Source: Clostridia bacterium
GTDB lineage: Bacteria > Bacillota > Clostridia > UMGS1810
Assembly (NCBI GenBank): GCA_017416845.1
Contig: JAFQBA010000025.1
Coordinates: 1-64,000, forward strand
Length of the DNA: 64,000 nucleotides
Direction of reading: 5' to 3'
This document shows, piece by piece, positions 1 to 9,322 of this stretch. The translations under genes and the position numbers were made by a program. The notes under the pieces are model-generated. The model saw only the letters and a list, made by a program, of their open reading frames with translations. It was not told the origin of the DNA and did no database searches. Numbering within the stretch: the first letter of the stretch is position 1; each line of letters starts with the position of its first letter.

Positions 1-80
1 GACGGAGCTGCTTTGACACAAAATTTTGAATTTATGTGCCAAAGGATTTCGCTTCGCTCATCTGTCAGCAACCGTCCCCC

Positions 81-150
81 GATGGCATTTTGTGCATTAG
101 CGAATTGCTTCAACCTCATTTGTACTTAGCCCGATAAACTCCAATTTAAA
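81..150 (-). repeat. Dispersed intergenic repeat, copy 1
   Basis: The block ends on the plus strand in AGCCCGATAAACTCCAATTT (128-147). Closely related cores lie at 3016-3039 and 33341-33363. Copies 1 and 3 also share an outer part rich in GCATTTTG-like words. All three lie downstream of minus-strand secreted-protein genes. No ORF is visible, and the role is unknown. The rest of 1-168 shows nothing else I can name. Confidence 0.45.
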
Positions 151-168
151 TACTCAATCTCCTATAAA

Positions 169-221
169 AAAACCGTCAAACGGCAGTATTCTTAAGAGAG
201 AAAACACCGTTTGACGGTTTT
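169..221 (-). terminator. Rho-independent terminator of the 318-2621 gene
   Basis: The arms 169-183 and 207-221 are perfect reverse complements (15 bp, core CCGTCAAACGG). They enclose a 23-nt loop. On the minus strand the stem is followed by a run of seven T residues. It lies about 100 bp past the stop codon of the secreted-protein gene, as expected for its terminator. Confidence 0.85.
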
Positions 222-317
222 ATTATACAAATTGTTTTTCGTTTTGTTTCCGATGGACCCGGGCAGGCTAAACTGCCCAAATCATCGGAAAAGTTTATGA
301 AAAAAGTGTCAGGCAAA

Positions 318-2621
318 TTATTTGTGTTCGGTGAATTTAAAGTTATCGATGTATGCAGTAAATGCACCTTCGTGGTCTGCTCTGAATCCCACATACGAAA
401 TGTTCTTGTCGGCAGGTCTTGCGGGATATCCGTTCTTATAATAGTCGGAAGTATCAACAAGAGTGCCGTCAACATAAAACTCACTCACTGCACTGCCGTC
501 ATCGGTGGGAGTGTACACAACCTTAACTGTGTGATAATCTTCCCATTTTGCAGTGCTTTTGAGTTGAGCGGATTTATCGGTGGTTCTTGTGAGAATATAG
601 TTGCCGTTGTTCTTTCTGAAGCCCATATACACAGGGAAGAACACAGAACCGATTTCATTCACCATAAGAGCAGAGGTATCTTTGTCAACATCAAACTTGA
701 TATCATATTCGAGTGTAAAGCCTTTGCCGTTTGTTGTGCCCACATCAAAATAGCAAACCGGTCTCACACCGCCGGGAGAATGAATGCGAAGTGATTTTTC
801 GCCAATATACACGGGATCGTCCACAACCTGAACATCAAGGCTTGAACGAATTCCGACAGATTCATCAACATAGCCTACGGGCATATCGTCAAAGATGAAG
901 TTTGCCTCTGAAAGGGGCTGTACTTTCTTGATGGGTTCAACAGCCATAAGCTTTTCTTTGATGTCTGCGGCATCAAAGCGACCTGCATAAATGGGCTGTG
1001 AGTCCATAAAGAGTGCATTGAAAATTGTCTGTCTGAGAGCAACAATCATTGATGCACCGCTCATTTCGCCATCCAGAATACAAAGACCATGGTTTGAACC
1101 CTTGTTTCCGGATGCACCCTTTCCTGCATAGTAGGTGTAGGAGCCATCGGGAGTTTTGAGAGTTAAAATCCTCTCGGTTGTCATGTTGATGATTTCCGGA
1201 AGCTTTTTGAGATATCTCTCGTATGCCGCCTTGTATTCCGGCACATTCATAACATCCTTTTGTGAATACAAAATGTTACAGATAAGCGCCCAGGGGTTAA
1301 CTATGTCACAGGCATGGTAGCCTTCTTCGTCGGAAAGCATTGTCTTTATTGTTGAATCAAGAGCTTTGTCAAAGTAAGGATAGGTAAGGTCTTTACCGTT
1401 CATACTTGGCCAGTAGCTTTCGCCGTAGTAACCGGAAATTTTATAGGTACCACTCATAGAGTCGAAGTCAATTTCTTCAATCCATTCGCCGCTTACCGGG
1501 TCTTTCTGCATAAGGAGACCGGTGTTGGGGCTGATGCGTGATTCAATGAGCTTAACTGCAAGGTCAAAATAGTCTTCGCCTGCCGCCCTCACTCTTCCAA
1601 GCTCGGAGAGCATTGCGGAACCTGCACCGTAGGGCTCTGTCCAGTCGAGACCTTCGTTGAACCATTTTTCAAAATCCTTGTGAGAATTATATTTGTTGTC
1701 AAAAAGCTCTGAAGCAGCCGCAGTTTCACTGCCTGCCTTTTGCTCTGCAAGGCGTTCACCCGAAGTTTTGTAGAGAGGTTCTGCACCAAGCATTTTTAAA
1801 ATCTGAGTTGCACCGGACTGCTGATAGTCTCTTTTTCCCGTACCTATATACTGTCCCCAGGGTTCTTCATACCAGTAGCCGTCTTCGTCGGACTGACCTG
1901 CCTGTGCAAAAGCAATCATTTTTTCCTGCATTTCCTTGGTAAGGAAGGTGTCAGGCTTTGAAGAGTCTACGATTTCAAGACGGGAAAGCATACCGATGCA
2001 GTTTGCGGTTGCTTCACGGTCGGGCAAAAAGCCCACGGTGTCTTTTGCACTCTTTTTGAAATAGAATCCGCCCGATTCGGGATCGTAGAGATTGATAATC
2101 CAGTCGATAAGATCTTCTGAATAACATTCGTTGTTGTAGCGTTCAATTGCCGCATAAGTCTCGGGAGAATAATCGGGCATAATTACAACTCTTGGTCTTT
2201 TGTAGTTGTCCCAGTGAACTCTGTAGCCGGAGCTTTCGGCAACAAAACGAACGGGAACCATTGTTCTGCCCGAAATTATTTCGGCAGGAACATCAAGAGT
2301 GATTGTTTCGCCGTTAACTGTGGCATTGGTGTTGCCAATGGTGAGTTCAATTGTTTTGTCTGCAGAAGTTGCAGTTACTTTTTGGGAAGCTTCGTCCCAG
2401 TTTACAGTCATTCCCATTGCTTCAAAAATTCCGCGCATGGGAACAAGGGTTCTGCCCTCTTTTAAAACCGGGGGCTGGTCAAATTTTAAAAGTGTACCGC
2501 AGAATGTGACCGATATTTCGTCCACATTTGCAGCCTTTGCCACGGTTTCACTCTGCACCATAGGAACAAGAGACAAAACCATTGTAAGGCAAAGAAGAAA
2601 AGATAAAAGTTTGTTTTTCAT
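318..2621 (-). CDS. Secreted protein: copper-amine-oxidase-like stalk domain, toroid-like helical domain, LamG-like C-terminus
   Basis: 767 aa. The start at 2621 is chosen because GGAGG lies 6 nt upstream; a longer frame adds five residues without a site. Residues 1-30 are a signal peptide (MKNKLLSFLLCL... ending near VAKA). Residues about 35-145 match the copper amine oxidase N-terminal-like domain (EGRTLVPMRGIFEAMG, SGRTMVPVRFVAE), a common extracellular module with no oxidase activity of its own. About 150-560 is helical and rich in W and Y, reminiscent of alpha/alpha-toroid polysaccharide-active enzymes, but I cannot name a family or catalytic residues. About 575-767 looks like a concanavalin/LamG sandwich ending in YIDNFKF. 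The next gene ends in a similar YIDNVKF module. A role in binding or degrading extracellular glycans is inference. Confidence 0.8.
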   Translation of the reverse strand: MKNKLLSFLLCLTMVLSLVPMVQSETVAKAANVDEISVTFCGTLLKFDQPPVLKEGRTLVPMRGIFEAMGMTVNWDEASQKVTATSADKTIELTIGNTNATVNGETITLDVPAEIISGRTMVPVRFVAESSGYRVHWDNYKRPRVVIMPDYSPETYAAIERYNNECYSEDLIDWIINLYDPESGGFYFKKSAKDTVGFLPDREATANCIGMLSRLEIVDSSKPDTFLTKEMQEKMIAFAQAGQSDEDGYWYEEPWGQYIGTGKRDYQQSGATQILKMLGAEPLYKTSGERLAEQKAGSETAAASELFDNKYNSHKDFEKWFNEGLDWTEPYGAGSAMLSELGRVRAAGEDYFDLAVKLIESRISPNTGLLMQKDPVSGEWIEEIDFDSMSGTYKISGYYGESYWPSMNGKDLTYPYFDKALDSTIKTMLSDEEGYHACDIVNPWALICNILYSQKDVMNVPEYKAAYERYLKKLPEIINMTTERILTLKTPDGSYTYYAGKGASGNKGSNHGLCILDGEMSGASMIVALRQTIFNALFMDSQPIYAGRFDAADIKEKLMAVEPIKKVQPLSEANFIFDDMPVGYVDESVGIRSSLDVQVVDDPVYIGEKSLRIHSPGGVRPVCYFDVGTTNGKGFTLEYDIKFDVDKDTSALMVNEIGSVFFPVYMGFRKNNGNYILTRTTDKSAQLKSTAKWEDYHTVKVVYTPTDDGSAVSEFYVDGTLVDTSDYYKNGYPARPADKNISYVGFRADHEGAFTAYIDNFKFTEHK

Positions 2622-2644
2622 GTTTGTCCTCCACATAGTGATAA

Positions 2645-2668
2645 GGGATTAGGGAATAGGGAATAGGG
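2645..2668 (+). repeat. Short G-tract tandem repeat (possible G-quadruplex)
   Basis: Four GGG tracts at 2645, 2652, 2659 and 2666 are spaced exactly 7 bp apart (GGGATTA, GGGAATA, GGGAATA, GGG). This fits the G3N4 quadruplex pattern. The tract lies 24 bp upstream of the secreted-protein start codon, so the transcript carries the C-rich complement. Function is unknown. Confidence 0.6.
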
Positions 2669-2754
2669 TTTAGAGTGATAAATTGAAATTTATCGGGGAC
2701 GTAAAAAAAGTCCAGACCGCAAAAAGGCAATAAAAAAATTTTAAAAATAGTGAT

Positions 2755-2784
2755 AATATACATCGTAATTTGAAATGTTTTCAA
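2755..2784 (-). promoter_or_regulatory. Possible promoter for the 318-2621 gene
   Basis: On the minus strand TTGAAA (2784-2779) is followed after 18 nt by TATATT (2760-2755). The position suits the gene starting at 2621, with a leader of about 125 nt that includes the G-tract repeat. The match is moderate and AT-rich DNA gives false positives. Confidence 0.35.
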
Positions 2785-3046
2785 ATAGGATGAAAAATAT
2801 CTTTTCAAGATATTTTTCTCCTATTATATGCCTTTTTGCTCTTGCCAAATCTCACCCTCGCAGTACCTTTGTACAGCTTCGGGCACGTGCGAATCGGGAA
2901 TACTTCCCGACTCGCATTCGATTTGACAATTCTGAATCGTTTTTTCCTGTCCCCGAGGCAAAGAGAAAATTGCAAGCAATTTTCTCTTTGCCGAGTTGTC
3001 GTTCCTTGTGTTAAACAGCTCGATAAACCCCAATTTAACATATTAC
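2785..3046. other. Gene-free, hairpin-rich intergenic segment
   Basis: No supported gene. Three palindromes are seen: 12 bp at 2792-2803/2807-2818 with a 3-nt loop; TGCGAATCGGGAA/TTCCCGACTCGCA at 2888-2900/2904-2916 with one mismatch; and a perfect 17-bp stem at 2957-2973/2976-2992 with a 2-nt gap. The segment ends in dispersed repeat copy 2 (3016-3039). None of the stems has a clear U-run, so they are not simple terminators. A decayed mobile or repetitive element is a reasonable guess. Confidence 0.5.
3016..3039 (-). repeat. Dispersed intergenic repeat, copy 2
   Basis: The plus-strand core AGCTCGATAAACCCCAATTT matches copy 1 (128-147) at 18 of 20 positions. It abuts the stop codon of the 3047-4192 gene. 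See copies at 81-150 and 33307-33363. Confidence 0.5.
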
Positions 3047-4192
3047 TTATGCAGAAAATTTAACATTGTCAATATAAAATACAGAATTTTCATCAAGATA
3101 TCCTGCTGCCTGATATGTTCCGATATAAAGGTTTCTTGCAACATAGTTTCTGTTTGTAACCTTTGTATCGAGACCGATTGAGTGGTAAATAAGTTCGTCG
3201 TTTAGCCACAAATAATATTCGCACGCTTCATTGTTTCCTTCGCAGGGAGCATATGTGAGCTTAAAGTGATTCCATTTGCCGTAAAATTCTTCGGGCGCGC
3301 AATATTTATTTGCCACAAGTGTTCCATAGGCGGAATTGGTATTAATCATAAGTCTGTTGGAATGTCCGCCGGCTTTTGTTGCACGAATCTGAATTTGTGA
3401 GTAGAATACCGAACCGAAATTCAGTCTGAAATACAAATCCTTGTCACTGTATGCGGTGGGATTGCCTTCTTCGTCGGTAGCTGTAACCTTTCTTGAGGGT
3501 TTGTTTGGCATATAGAAATCAAATTCCACTGTTGAACTTGTTTTGTCAAGGAATTTGTTGATTGAAGGTCTGTAGGTTGTTCCTTCAATAAAGTTTGCAG
3601 CTGTAGAGCCTTTTGTTGCATCAAATTTTACAACCTTACCATTCTGACCGAGGGGATCGTTTACAATTGTAACATTGTTGCAGTCTTTGCGTGCCTGCAT
3701 AACTTCTGCATTCTTATTTGTAACTGCTGTATCAAGAGGATATTCTGTGTCATCTTCAAAATCATAAACAATATGAGTTGTTTTCTTTGGAAGTGCAACA
3801 GATGTTGAAAGAGGAGTAATGGTTGTACCGTTCCAAGCAAAAGCCTTAACAACACTTTCCTCTGTTATGTCAAAAGCTTCTGTTATAACCGGAGTATCTG
3901 CCTTGTCGGATGTTACGGTTGCAACTTTGACAGCTTCAAGCTGATTGCCCGAAGCATATTTTGCAAAATATACGTTTATACTCTCGGAATTTTCAAATGC
4001 AGATGCAGGAACAACAACCTGTGCAGCTGCTTTACCTTCTTCTGTGGATGTCATTTCTCTGTAAACGGGAGTTTCACTGTTTGCAGGAATGATTTCTTTT
4101 ACAATTGTCAGGTCTGTGTTTGTTTCCGCCATAGCAGAAAAACAAGGAATGAGCATTGCAACTGCCAAAATAATACTTAAAAACTTTTTCAT
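3047..4192 (-). CDS. Secreted protein with C-terminal LamG/concanavalin-like domain
   Basis: 381 aa. An AAAGGAG site sits 8 nt before ATG at 4192. Residues 1-22 are a clear signal peptide (MKKFLSIILAVAMLIPCFSA). Residues about 25-130 form a beta-rich region of unknown fold. From about residue 148 (YDFEDDTEYPLD) to the end the sequence resembles LamG-like jelly-roll modules, closing in FYIDNVKFSA, the same ending as the 318-2621 protein. It lies 21 bp downstream of the SLH gene and is probably cotranscribed with it. A carbohydrate-binding role outside the cell is inferred from the fold; no catalytic motif is visible. Confidence 0.75.
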   Translation of the reverse strand: MKKFLSIILAVAMLIPCFSAMAETNTDLTIVKEIIPANSETPVYREMTSTEEGKAAAQVVVPASAFENSESINVYFAKYASGNQLEAVKVATVTSDKADTPVITEAFDITEESVVKAFAWNGTTITPLSTSVALPKKTTHIVYDFEDDTEYPLDTAVTNKNAEVMQARKDCNNVTIVNDPLGQNGKVVKFDATKGSTAANFIEGTTYRPSINKFLDKTSSTVEFDFYMPNKPSRKVTATDEEGNPTAYSDKDLYFRLNFGSVFYSQIQIRATKAGGHSNRLMINTNSAYGTLVANKYCAPEEFYGKWNHFKLTYAPCEGNNEACEYYLWLNDELIYHSIGLDTKVTNRNYVARNLYIGTYQAAGYLDENSVFYIDNVKFSA

Positions 4193-4213
4193 TAAAATCT
4201 CTCCTTTAAATTA

Positions 4214-7138
4214 TTATTTTCCTTCTGTGTAACCTTCCCAATAACCAAGAACAGGTTCTTTGTGTTTGATTACAATCAGATCTTCAACATTACCGTAACG
4301 GTTACGGAGAACATATGTGTATCTGTCGTCTTCAATAAGGTCATCTCTTGTTGCTGCTCTCACGGTTTCGGTGGCTTCGTCATAGAAGTAGAAGCCCATG
4401 TATACACCACCCGGAGTGTTTATAAGCTTATCGGTGATTGATTCACCCGTAGATTCCAAAGGACCGTGGTTAAGCATAGGTCTTGAACCGTTAACATATA
4501 CTGCACGCACGTGCATAACTGTGCATGCGTTTCCTGTCCAGAAACAGTAAGGATAGGTTCTGAGGGTACCGGGATCACCGGTTTCACCATTTGAGAATGT
4601 CCATTCTGCAAATTCATTTCCGCCAAGAAGATATTCACGGTTAGGTCTGATTGTGTTTTTAAACGAAATGTTACGTTTGTCGGCATTTTTACCGAATTTT
4701 GCATCATCCCATTCGGCATCCTGATAGAGAGTGTATACCTTAAAGAGATTTACAACCATACCGGTTGCATCCTGGGCAATTCTTATGATGTCGCCCGATT
4801 TGATTTCAAGAAGCTTGGGATCGTCCTTAAATGCTTGTGCATCGGTTTTGACGAAAAGCTTTGCCTCTTTGCCTTTGTACATACCGCTGATTCTTGTTCC
4901 GGGCATTCCGTCATCATCGAGAGCCTGACCAACAGATGCTATCAAAAACAGATGCTGAGTAGGAAGAACTGAAGCCTGTGCACCTTCGGTTATGATGAAT
5001 TTTGCAATTTTTTGTGCATCCACATCATAAAGCTTTGTTTTTGTACCATCGGTAAAACGTCTGTCATTTGGCCAGTCATTTGTGGGATTATATATGTCAA
5101 ATGCTTTTTCAAGGTCGGACCAGCTGTATATTCCGGCAAAGTAGCCGTCCCAAAGACCGGAGTTTGGAATCTGAATGCCCACTGTTCCGTTCAGGTCATA
5201 GTCATTACCGAGAATACCGGAATTTTTGTAGATAAAGTTGTGTTCTGCTCCGCCGGGGTTCTTTCCGTAGCCCCAATAGTCCAGGTCAAGGGTGAAGCCT
5301 TCTTCTTCCATGCCTGTGCCGCCGTGGTCATAGCAGTTGTTTCTTGCGGTTTCAATCTCTGCGATTTCGTTTGCATCATTTAGCTTGAACATAATAAGCT
5401 GATGATTTATTTTGCCGTCGACGATAAATTCATCAACAATCTTCTGACCGTTATAAGTTTCACCGTCAGCATTTTTTGTTGTACCGTTTACGGAAACCTT
5501 CGATGCTGTTTTGTAGGTAACAAATTCACCTTCACTGCTTGGTATAAAGAGCATTACCTGTGCACTTGCACCTGCATCGAGGCCTTTTCCGCCGGCTTTT
5601 ATCTGACAAAGATAACCATAGTCAAGACCGGAAGTCTGTGAAAGCAGATAGCCTGCGGCATTCAGATATTTATCAAAAAGAATTGTAATTTCTTTGCCAA
5701 GAAGGTCTGATGTGAATTTATCCTGATTCTGCTTAATAATGTTATATTTTTCGCCTTTGATTTCAAGGTAATCGGCTCCCATTCCGTCAAGAGTGCCTCT
5801 GGCTCTTCTGTATCCGATTTCAATTGAAATAAAGTTACCGTCTTCACTCTTGGTAACAGTGAGAACATCATTTACCTTTATTTCTTCAATATTAACCTTT
5901 ACTCCGTCTTTGGTGATTTCAAAAATGAGGTCTTCATTTATAGCAGTGTCAAGACGAAGGTCATCCTGATCGTAAAGGTCTTTGATATATCCGTTGGAAG
6001 GTCTTACCTGCTCAACAACATATGTTTCACTTTCGGTAATATAAACTGCATCTGCTTTTTTGTTGCCGTCGGAGTCTATGAGAGTTACTGCCCCGTTTTC
6101 GGGAGTGAAAAGCTCGGCAGAGGGTGCGCCTTCATATTTTTTGAAGTTGTAGGAAATGAAAGCACCGTCTTCAATTGAAACATCCTCAGCTTTGGAGCTG
6201 TTATCTTCATAATAATATATCTTCGAAGCGGTTGTTGCAGCTTCGTCAATGTCTTCGCCGGATATTTCCCAAATTTTGGCTTCGGCATCAAGGCTTACCT
6301 CAAGAAGTTCGAGCTTTGCAGAGGTGATTTCTCTGTAGTAGGCATTCACCTTGCAGCCTATGTAGGAAGAAGCCATTGTACCGTTTTCCATAAAACGCAC
6401 ACCGTCTATGGTAACGTAGCCTTCTTCTTCACCTTCACCGCCGCTAACGGTTGTGAGGCTGTTGGCTGTGACAATGCCTTCCAGTCTCTTAATCTTCATC
6501 CATTTTGTGAGAGGATTTTCACCGTCAACTGTCACATAGCTTTCGGTGGGATAGCTTTCGGGCTGAAGTATTTCGATTTCAAGACAGTTATAAACCATCT
6601 GAGCCGCCTGATCCCATGTGAGAGGTGAATTTGCATCAAGTGCCAGTTCATCAAACACGCCGATGTTTCCCGCAACAATGGTGTAGCCGGCAGGATAACC
6701 GCCTTTTACAATTGCATGGGGCTCATAGCCCAGAATGGAAACAAGGATTTTTGATGCTCTTCCGGAAGTGATGTTTTCAGCATATCCGAGGGTGCCGTCT
6801 CCATAGCCGGAAACAATTCCCATGTTGGTGGCATGAATAACTTCACTATAGTATTTTTCACTGTCGGTCACATCGCTATATGGCGATGAAGTGCTTGCAG
6901 ACACATCTGTTATACCCGTAAGCTTCATTGCAAGACCGAGAAATTCGCCAAACTTGATTTTTTCTGCACCGGAAAATTCTTCACCGAGCATATCAAGCCG
7001 CTTAAGTGTCTGAACGGCTTTTGCATGGCTTACATCCGATGCTTCACCTTCACCGGCAAAAGCTACAAAGGGAACAAAGGTTGTAACAAGAAGTGCCGTC
7101 ACAAGAAATGTGATAAGGATTTTTCTTTTCATAAGCAT
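4214..7138 (-). CDS. Large S-layer-homology (SLH) cell-surface protein
   Basis: 974 aa from ATG at 7138, or 972 from ATG at 7132; AGGAGG lies 4 or 10 nt upstream. MKRKILITFLVTALLVTTF begins a signal peptide ending near AFAGE. Residues about 30-210 contain SLH-type repeats (FGEFLGLAMKLTGI, YYSEVIHATNMGIVSGYGDG, LTWDQAAQMVYNCL), which in the family bind secondary wall polymers. The remaining 750 residues are beta-rich and match no family I recognise. The gene heads a minus-strand pair with 3047-4192 and diverges from two AraC regulators about 200 bp away, which may control it. A role in surface display or polymer capture is inference. Confidence 0.8.
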   Translation of the reverse strand: MLMKRKILITFLVTALLVTTFVPFVAFAGEGEASDVSHAKAVQTLKRLDMLGEEFSGAEKIKFGEFLGLAMKLTGITDVSASTSSPYSDVTDSEKYYSEVIHATNMGIVSGYGDGTLGYAENITSGRASKILVSILGYEPHAIVKGGYPAGYTIVAGNIGVFDELALDANSPLTWDQAAQMVYNCLEIEILQPESYPTESYVTVDGENPLTKWMKIKRLEGIVTANSLTTVSGGEGEEEGYVTIDGVRFMENGTMASSYIGCKVNAYYREITSAKLELLEVSLDAEAKIWEISGEDIDEAATTASKIYYYEDNSSKAEDVSIEDGAFISYNFKKYEGAPSAELFTPENGAVTLIDSDGNKKADAVYITESETYVVEQVRPSNGYIKDLYDQDDLRLDTAINEDLIFEITKDGVKVNIEEIKVNDVLTVTKSEDGNFISIEIGYRRARGTLDGMGADYLEIKGEKYNIIKQNQDKFTSDLLGKEITILFDKYLNAAGYLLSQTSGLDYGYLCQIKAGGKGLDAGASAQVMLFIPSSEGEFVTYKTASKVSVNGTTKNADGETYNGQKIVDEFIVDGKINHQLIMFKLNDANEIAEIETARNNCYDHGGTGMEEEGFTLDLDYWGYGKNPGGAEHNFIYKNSGILGNDYDLNGTVGIQIPNSGLWDGYFAGIYSWSDLEKAFDIYNPTNDWPNDRRFTDGTKTKLYDVDAQKIAKFIITEGAQASVLPTQHLFLIASVGQALDDDGMPGTRISGMYKGKEAKLFVKTDAQAFKDDPKLLEIKSGDIIRIAQDATGMVVNLFKVYTLYQDAEWDDAKFGKNADKRNISFKNTIRPNREYLLGGNEFAEWTFSNGETGDPGTLRTYPYCFWTGNACTVMHVRAVYVNGSRPMLNHGPLESTGESITDKLINTPGGVYMGFYFYDEATETVRAATRDDLIEDDRYTYVLRNRYGNVEDLIVIKHKEPVLGYWEGYTEGK

Positions 7139-7338
7139 TAGTCCTCCTGTATTTGATAACTCAATTATACAATACAATTTTTGCTTTGGGTAGTCGTTTT
7201 AAGACATGTTTTAAAGCCATGGTCTTGTTTATACACATTTTTTCAAAAAATTATAGACAAATCCAACATAAAATGTTAAAATTACATTGCAGTCTTAAAG
7301 ATTATTGCTTAAAATCATAAAACAGGCAGGTGAAAAGA

Positions 7339-8256
7339 ATGGATATACCCTCAAAAAATGATATGGTGATTGAAAACGTCATTTGTATTGAAGATGTGAA
7401 ATTCACGCTTATGTGGGATCTTGGAGTTGTTGAGCTTCACCTTCCAAAAGAAAATTATTTTTACAACAAGGATTATACTGTTCCCATTCATTTTCACAAC
7501 AATTATGAGCTCTTTTATTCCGATATTCCGAGCGAGGTGTTATATGAAAACGAAACAAAGTCCTATAGCCCCGGTTTCCTCATAATTATCCCGCCCGGAC
7601 AAAAGCATGTTATTCGAAGGAGCGCTCATCCGCGCAAAAGCGGCATTAACGCATCAATGGGCTTTACCATAAAAAAAATCCCGGTTACATCGGACATTCC
7701 GCTTTTTGACATTTTAACCTCTCTTTTCAAAGACGGTTATGCCGAAAAGATTTCACCAAAGGCAGGCGAAATCATAAACCGTTTTGACCCTGACCAGAAA
7801 GACACCGTAGCGCACGACCGGTTTAAAATGTCACTTATGCTTCACGAACTTATTATGATGATAATTAATTCATCATCAAAATCTGTCGAATACAAAAACA
7901 GTGTAAATATTTCCGACTCCAATGCTACCCGTGCATACAAAATAAACATGATAATAAGCAACCTTTATCGTCAGGATATTACAATTGATTCGGTGGCAAA
8001 GAAATTGAAGCTCTCGTCAAGGCAGATAAGCCGTATCATCCGTTCACAGTATGATTGCACTTTCAAAGAGCTTGTTACAAAGCGACGTATGGAGAGAGCA
8101 TCATATCTTCTTTTGAATTCCGAAAAAACCGTGGCAGAAATTTCGGGCGAGGTGGGATACAACGTATCAAAGGGATTTTATAATGCTTTCAAAAAATATT
8201 ACGGATGTTTGCCTGTGGAGTACAGGAAAAACAACAGTGAGGTGAACGGGAAATGA
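7339..8256 (+). CDS. AraC-family transcriptional regulator
   Basis: 305 aa from ATG at 7339, preferred over GTG at 7330 because AGGTGA lies 5 nt before it. The N-terminal half is a cupin-like sensing domain (about 20-110, with HFHNNYELFY). The C-terminal 100 residues carry the two helix-turn-helix motifs of AraC/XylS (SVAKKLKLSSRQISR and EISGEVGYNVSKGFYNAFKK). Its last codons overlap the next gene by 4 bp. That gene is a clear paralogue sharing the EVGYN-SKGFYNAFKKYYGCLP stretch. It is divergent from the SLH gene, so control of the secreted-protein genes is plausible. The ligand cannot be read from sequence. Confidence 0.9.
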   Translation: MDIPSKNDMVIENVICIEDVKFTLMWDLGVVELHLPKENYFYNKDYTVPIHFHNNYELFYSDIPSEVLYENETKSYSPGFLIIIPPGQKHVIRRSAHPRKSGINASMGFTIKKIPVTSDIPLFDILTSLFKDGYAEKISPKAGEIINRFDPDQKDTVAHDRFKMSLMLHELIMMIINSSSKSVEYKNSVNISDSNATRAYKINMIISNLYRQDITIDSVAKKLKLSSRQISRIIRSQYDCTFKELVTKRRMERASYLLLNSEKTVAEISGEVGYNVSKGFYNAFKKYYGCLPVEYRKNNSEVNGK

Positions 8257-9167
8257 AAGAAGGACTAAACGGATGTGTAAACGAAAATATGGTTGTTGAA
8301 AGTAATATATATATTGAAGATACACGTTTTTCAATTCTTTCGGACCGAGGACTTCTCACCCGGGAGATTCCGGAAAACTATGTGTACAACAATGATGGGG
8401 AAACTCCGCTTCATATCCACCTGTATTATGAGCTTGCATATACCGATTCACCAATGAATACAATTTTTGAAGACAAAACTGTCAACCACGAAAATAACCG
8501 TCTGATAATTATTCCGCCCAGTCTCCCCCATGCGATGCAACGTATCGGGCACAATTACGACGCTTCTGTTTTTATGAACTTTTCTTTGAAAAAATTCGCC
8601 TCGGTGCCGGGTTTTTCACTTTATAACACCCTCACCGAAATCCTTGCCGAGCCCTTGGCACTTGAGGTTCCCCAAAGAGCAGCGGAGATTATGAGACGTT
8701 TTGATTCGTCACACCCCGAAACCGTGATAAATGACAGATTTTTAACATCTCAGAATTTTCATGAGCTTATTACAATAATTTTGAAATCGGCAAATCGTGA
8801 TATTAATCCGGGTAAATCGGTATCGGTGACCGATTCCAACGCCAGCCGCGCCTACATGATTACCATGATGATAAGCAATCACTTTAACACCGACATAACA
8901 GCCGAGCAGGTGGCGCAAAAGCTGAAAATCAGCACCCGTCAGGTGAGCCGCATTATAAATTCAACATACGGCAAAACCTTTAAAGAGCTGATTTGCGATT
9001 TGCGTATGAAAAGAGCCGTCAAGCTTCTTACCACCACCGACAAAACCGTGGCAGAAATTGCGGGTGAGGTTGGATATAACGCATCAAAAGGATTTTATAA
9101 TGCATTTAAAAAATATTACGGATGCCTGCCTACGGAATACAGAAAAAAACAAACAGAGAATAAATAA
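8253..9167 (+). CDS. AraC-family transcriptional regulator, paralogue of the upstream gene
   Basis: 304 aa. The start ATGA overlaps the previous stop, and GAGGTGA lies 8 nt upstream, so translational coupling is likely. It has the same architecture as its neighbour: N-terminal cupin-like domain (HIHLYYELAYTD) and C-terminal double HTH (QVAQKLKISTRQVSR; EIAGEVGYNASKGFYNAFKK). The HTH region is much more alike between the two than the sensing half, as expected for a tandem duplication followed by a change of ligand. It ends just before a terminator at 9179-9210. Confidence 0.9.
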   Translation: MKEGLNGCVNENMVVESNIYIEDTRFSILSDRGLLTREIPENYVYNNDGETPLHIHLYYELAYTDSPMNTIFEDKTVNHENNRLIIIPPSLPHAMQRIGHNYDASVFMNFSLKKFASVPGFSLYNTLTEILAEPLALEVPQRAAEIMRRFDSSHPETVINDRFLTSQNFHELITIILKSANRDINPGKSVSVTDSNASRAYMITMMISNHFNTDITAEQVAQKLKISTRQVSRIINSTYGKTFKELICDLRMKRAVKLLTTTDKTVAEIAGEVGYNASKGFYNAFKKYYGCLPTEYRKKQTENK

Positions 9168-9178
9168 AAGATTTGAAT

Positions 9179-9210
9179 CTTGCAGGGTGCTGTGCCCTGC
9201 AAGGTTTTTT
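9179..9210 (+). terminator. Terminator of the tandem AraC operon
   Basis: Stem CTTGCAGGG (9179-9187) and CCCTGCAAG (9195-9203) with a 7-nt loop, followed by GTTTTTT. It starts 12 bp after the stop of the second AraC gene. Confidence 0.9.
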
Positions 9211-9224
9211 GATTTTAAAAACAA

Positions 9225-9250
9225 AAGGAACGGCACACAGACCGTTCCTT
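9225..9250 (-). terminator. Terminator for the minus-strand isomerase operon
   Basis: Perfect 9-bp stem AAGGAACGG (9225-9233) and CCGTTCCTT (9242-9250) with an 8-nt loop. On the minus strand it is followed by TTGTTTTT. It faces the converging isomerase operon, which ends at 9395. Confidence 0.6.
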
Positions 9251-9322
9251 AAATAAGATTTGTAATTTCAATCAAATTAACACTAAGGCGTAATTGTGCA
9301 TATGTTTTATTCGGCAGCAAAT

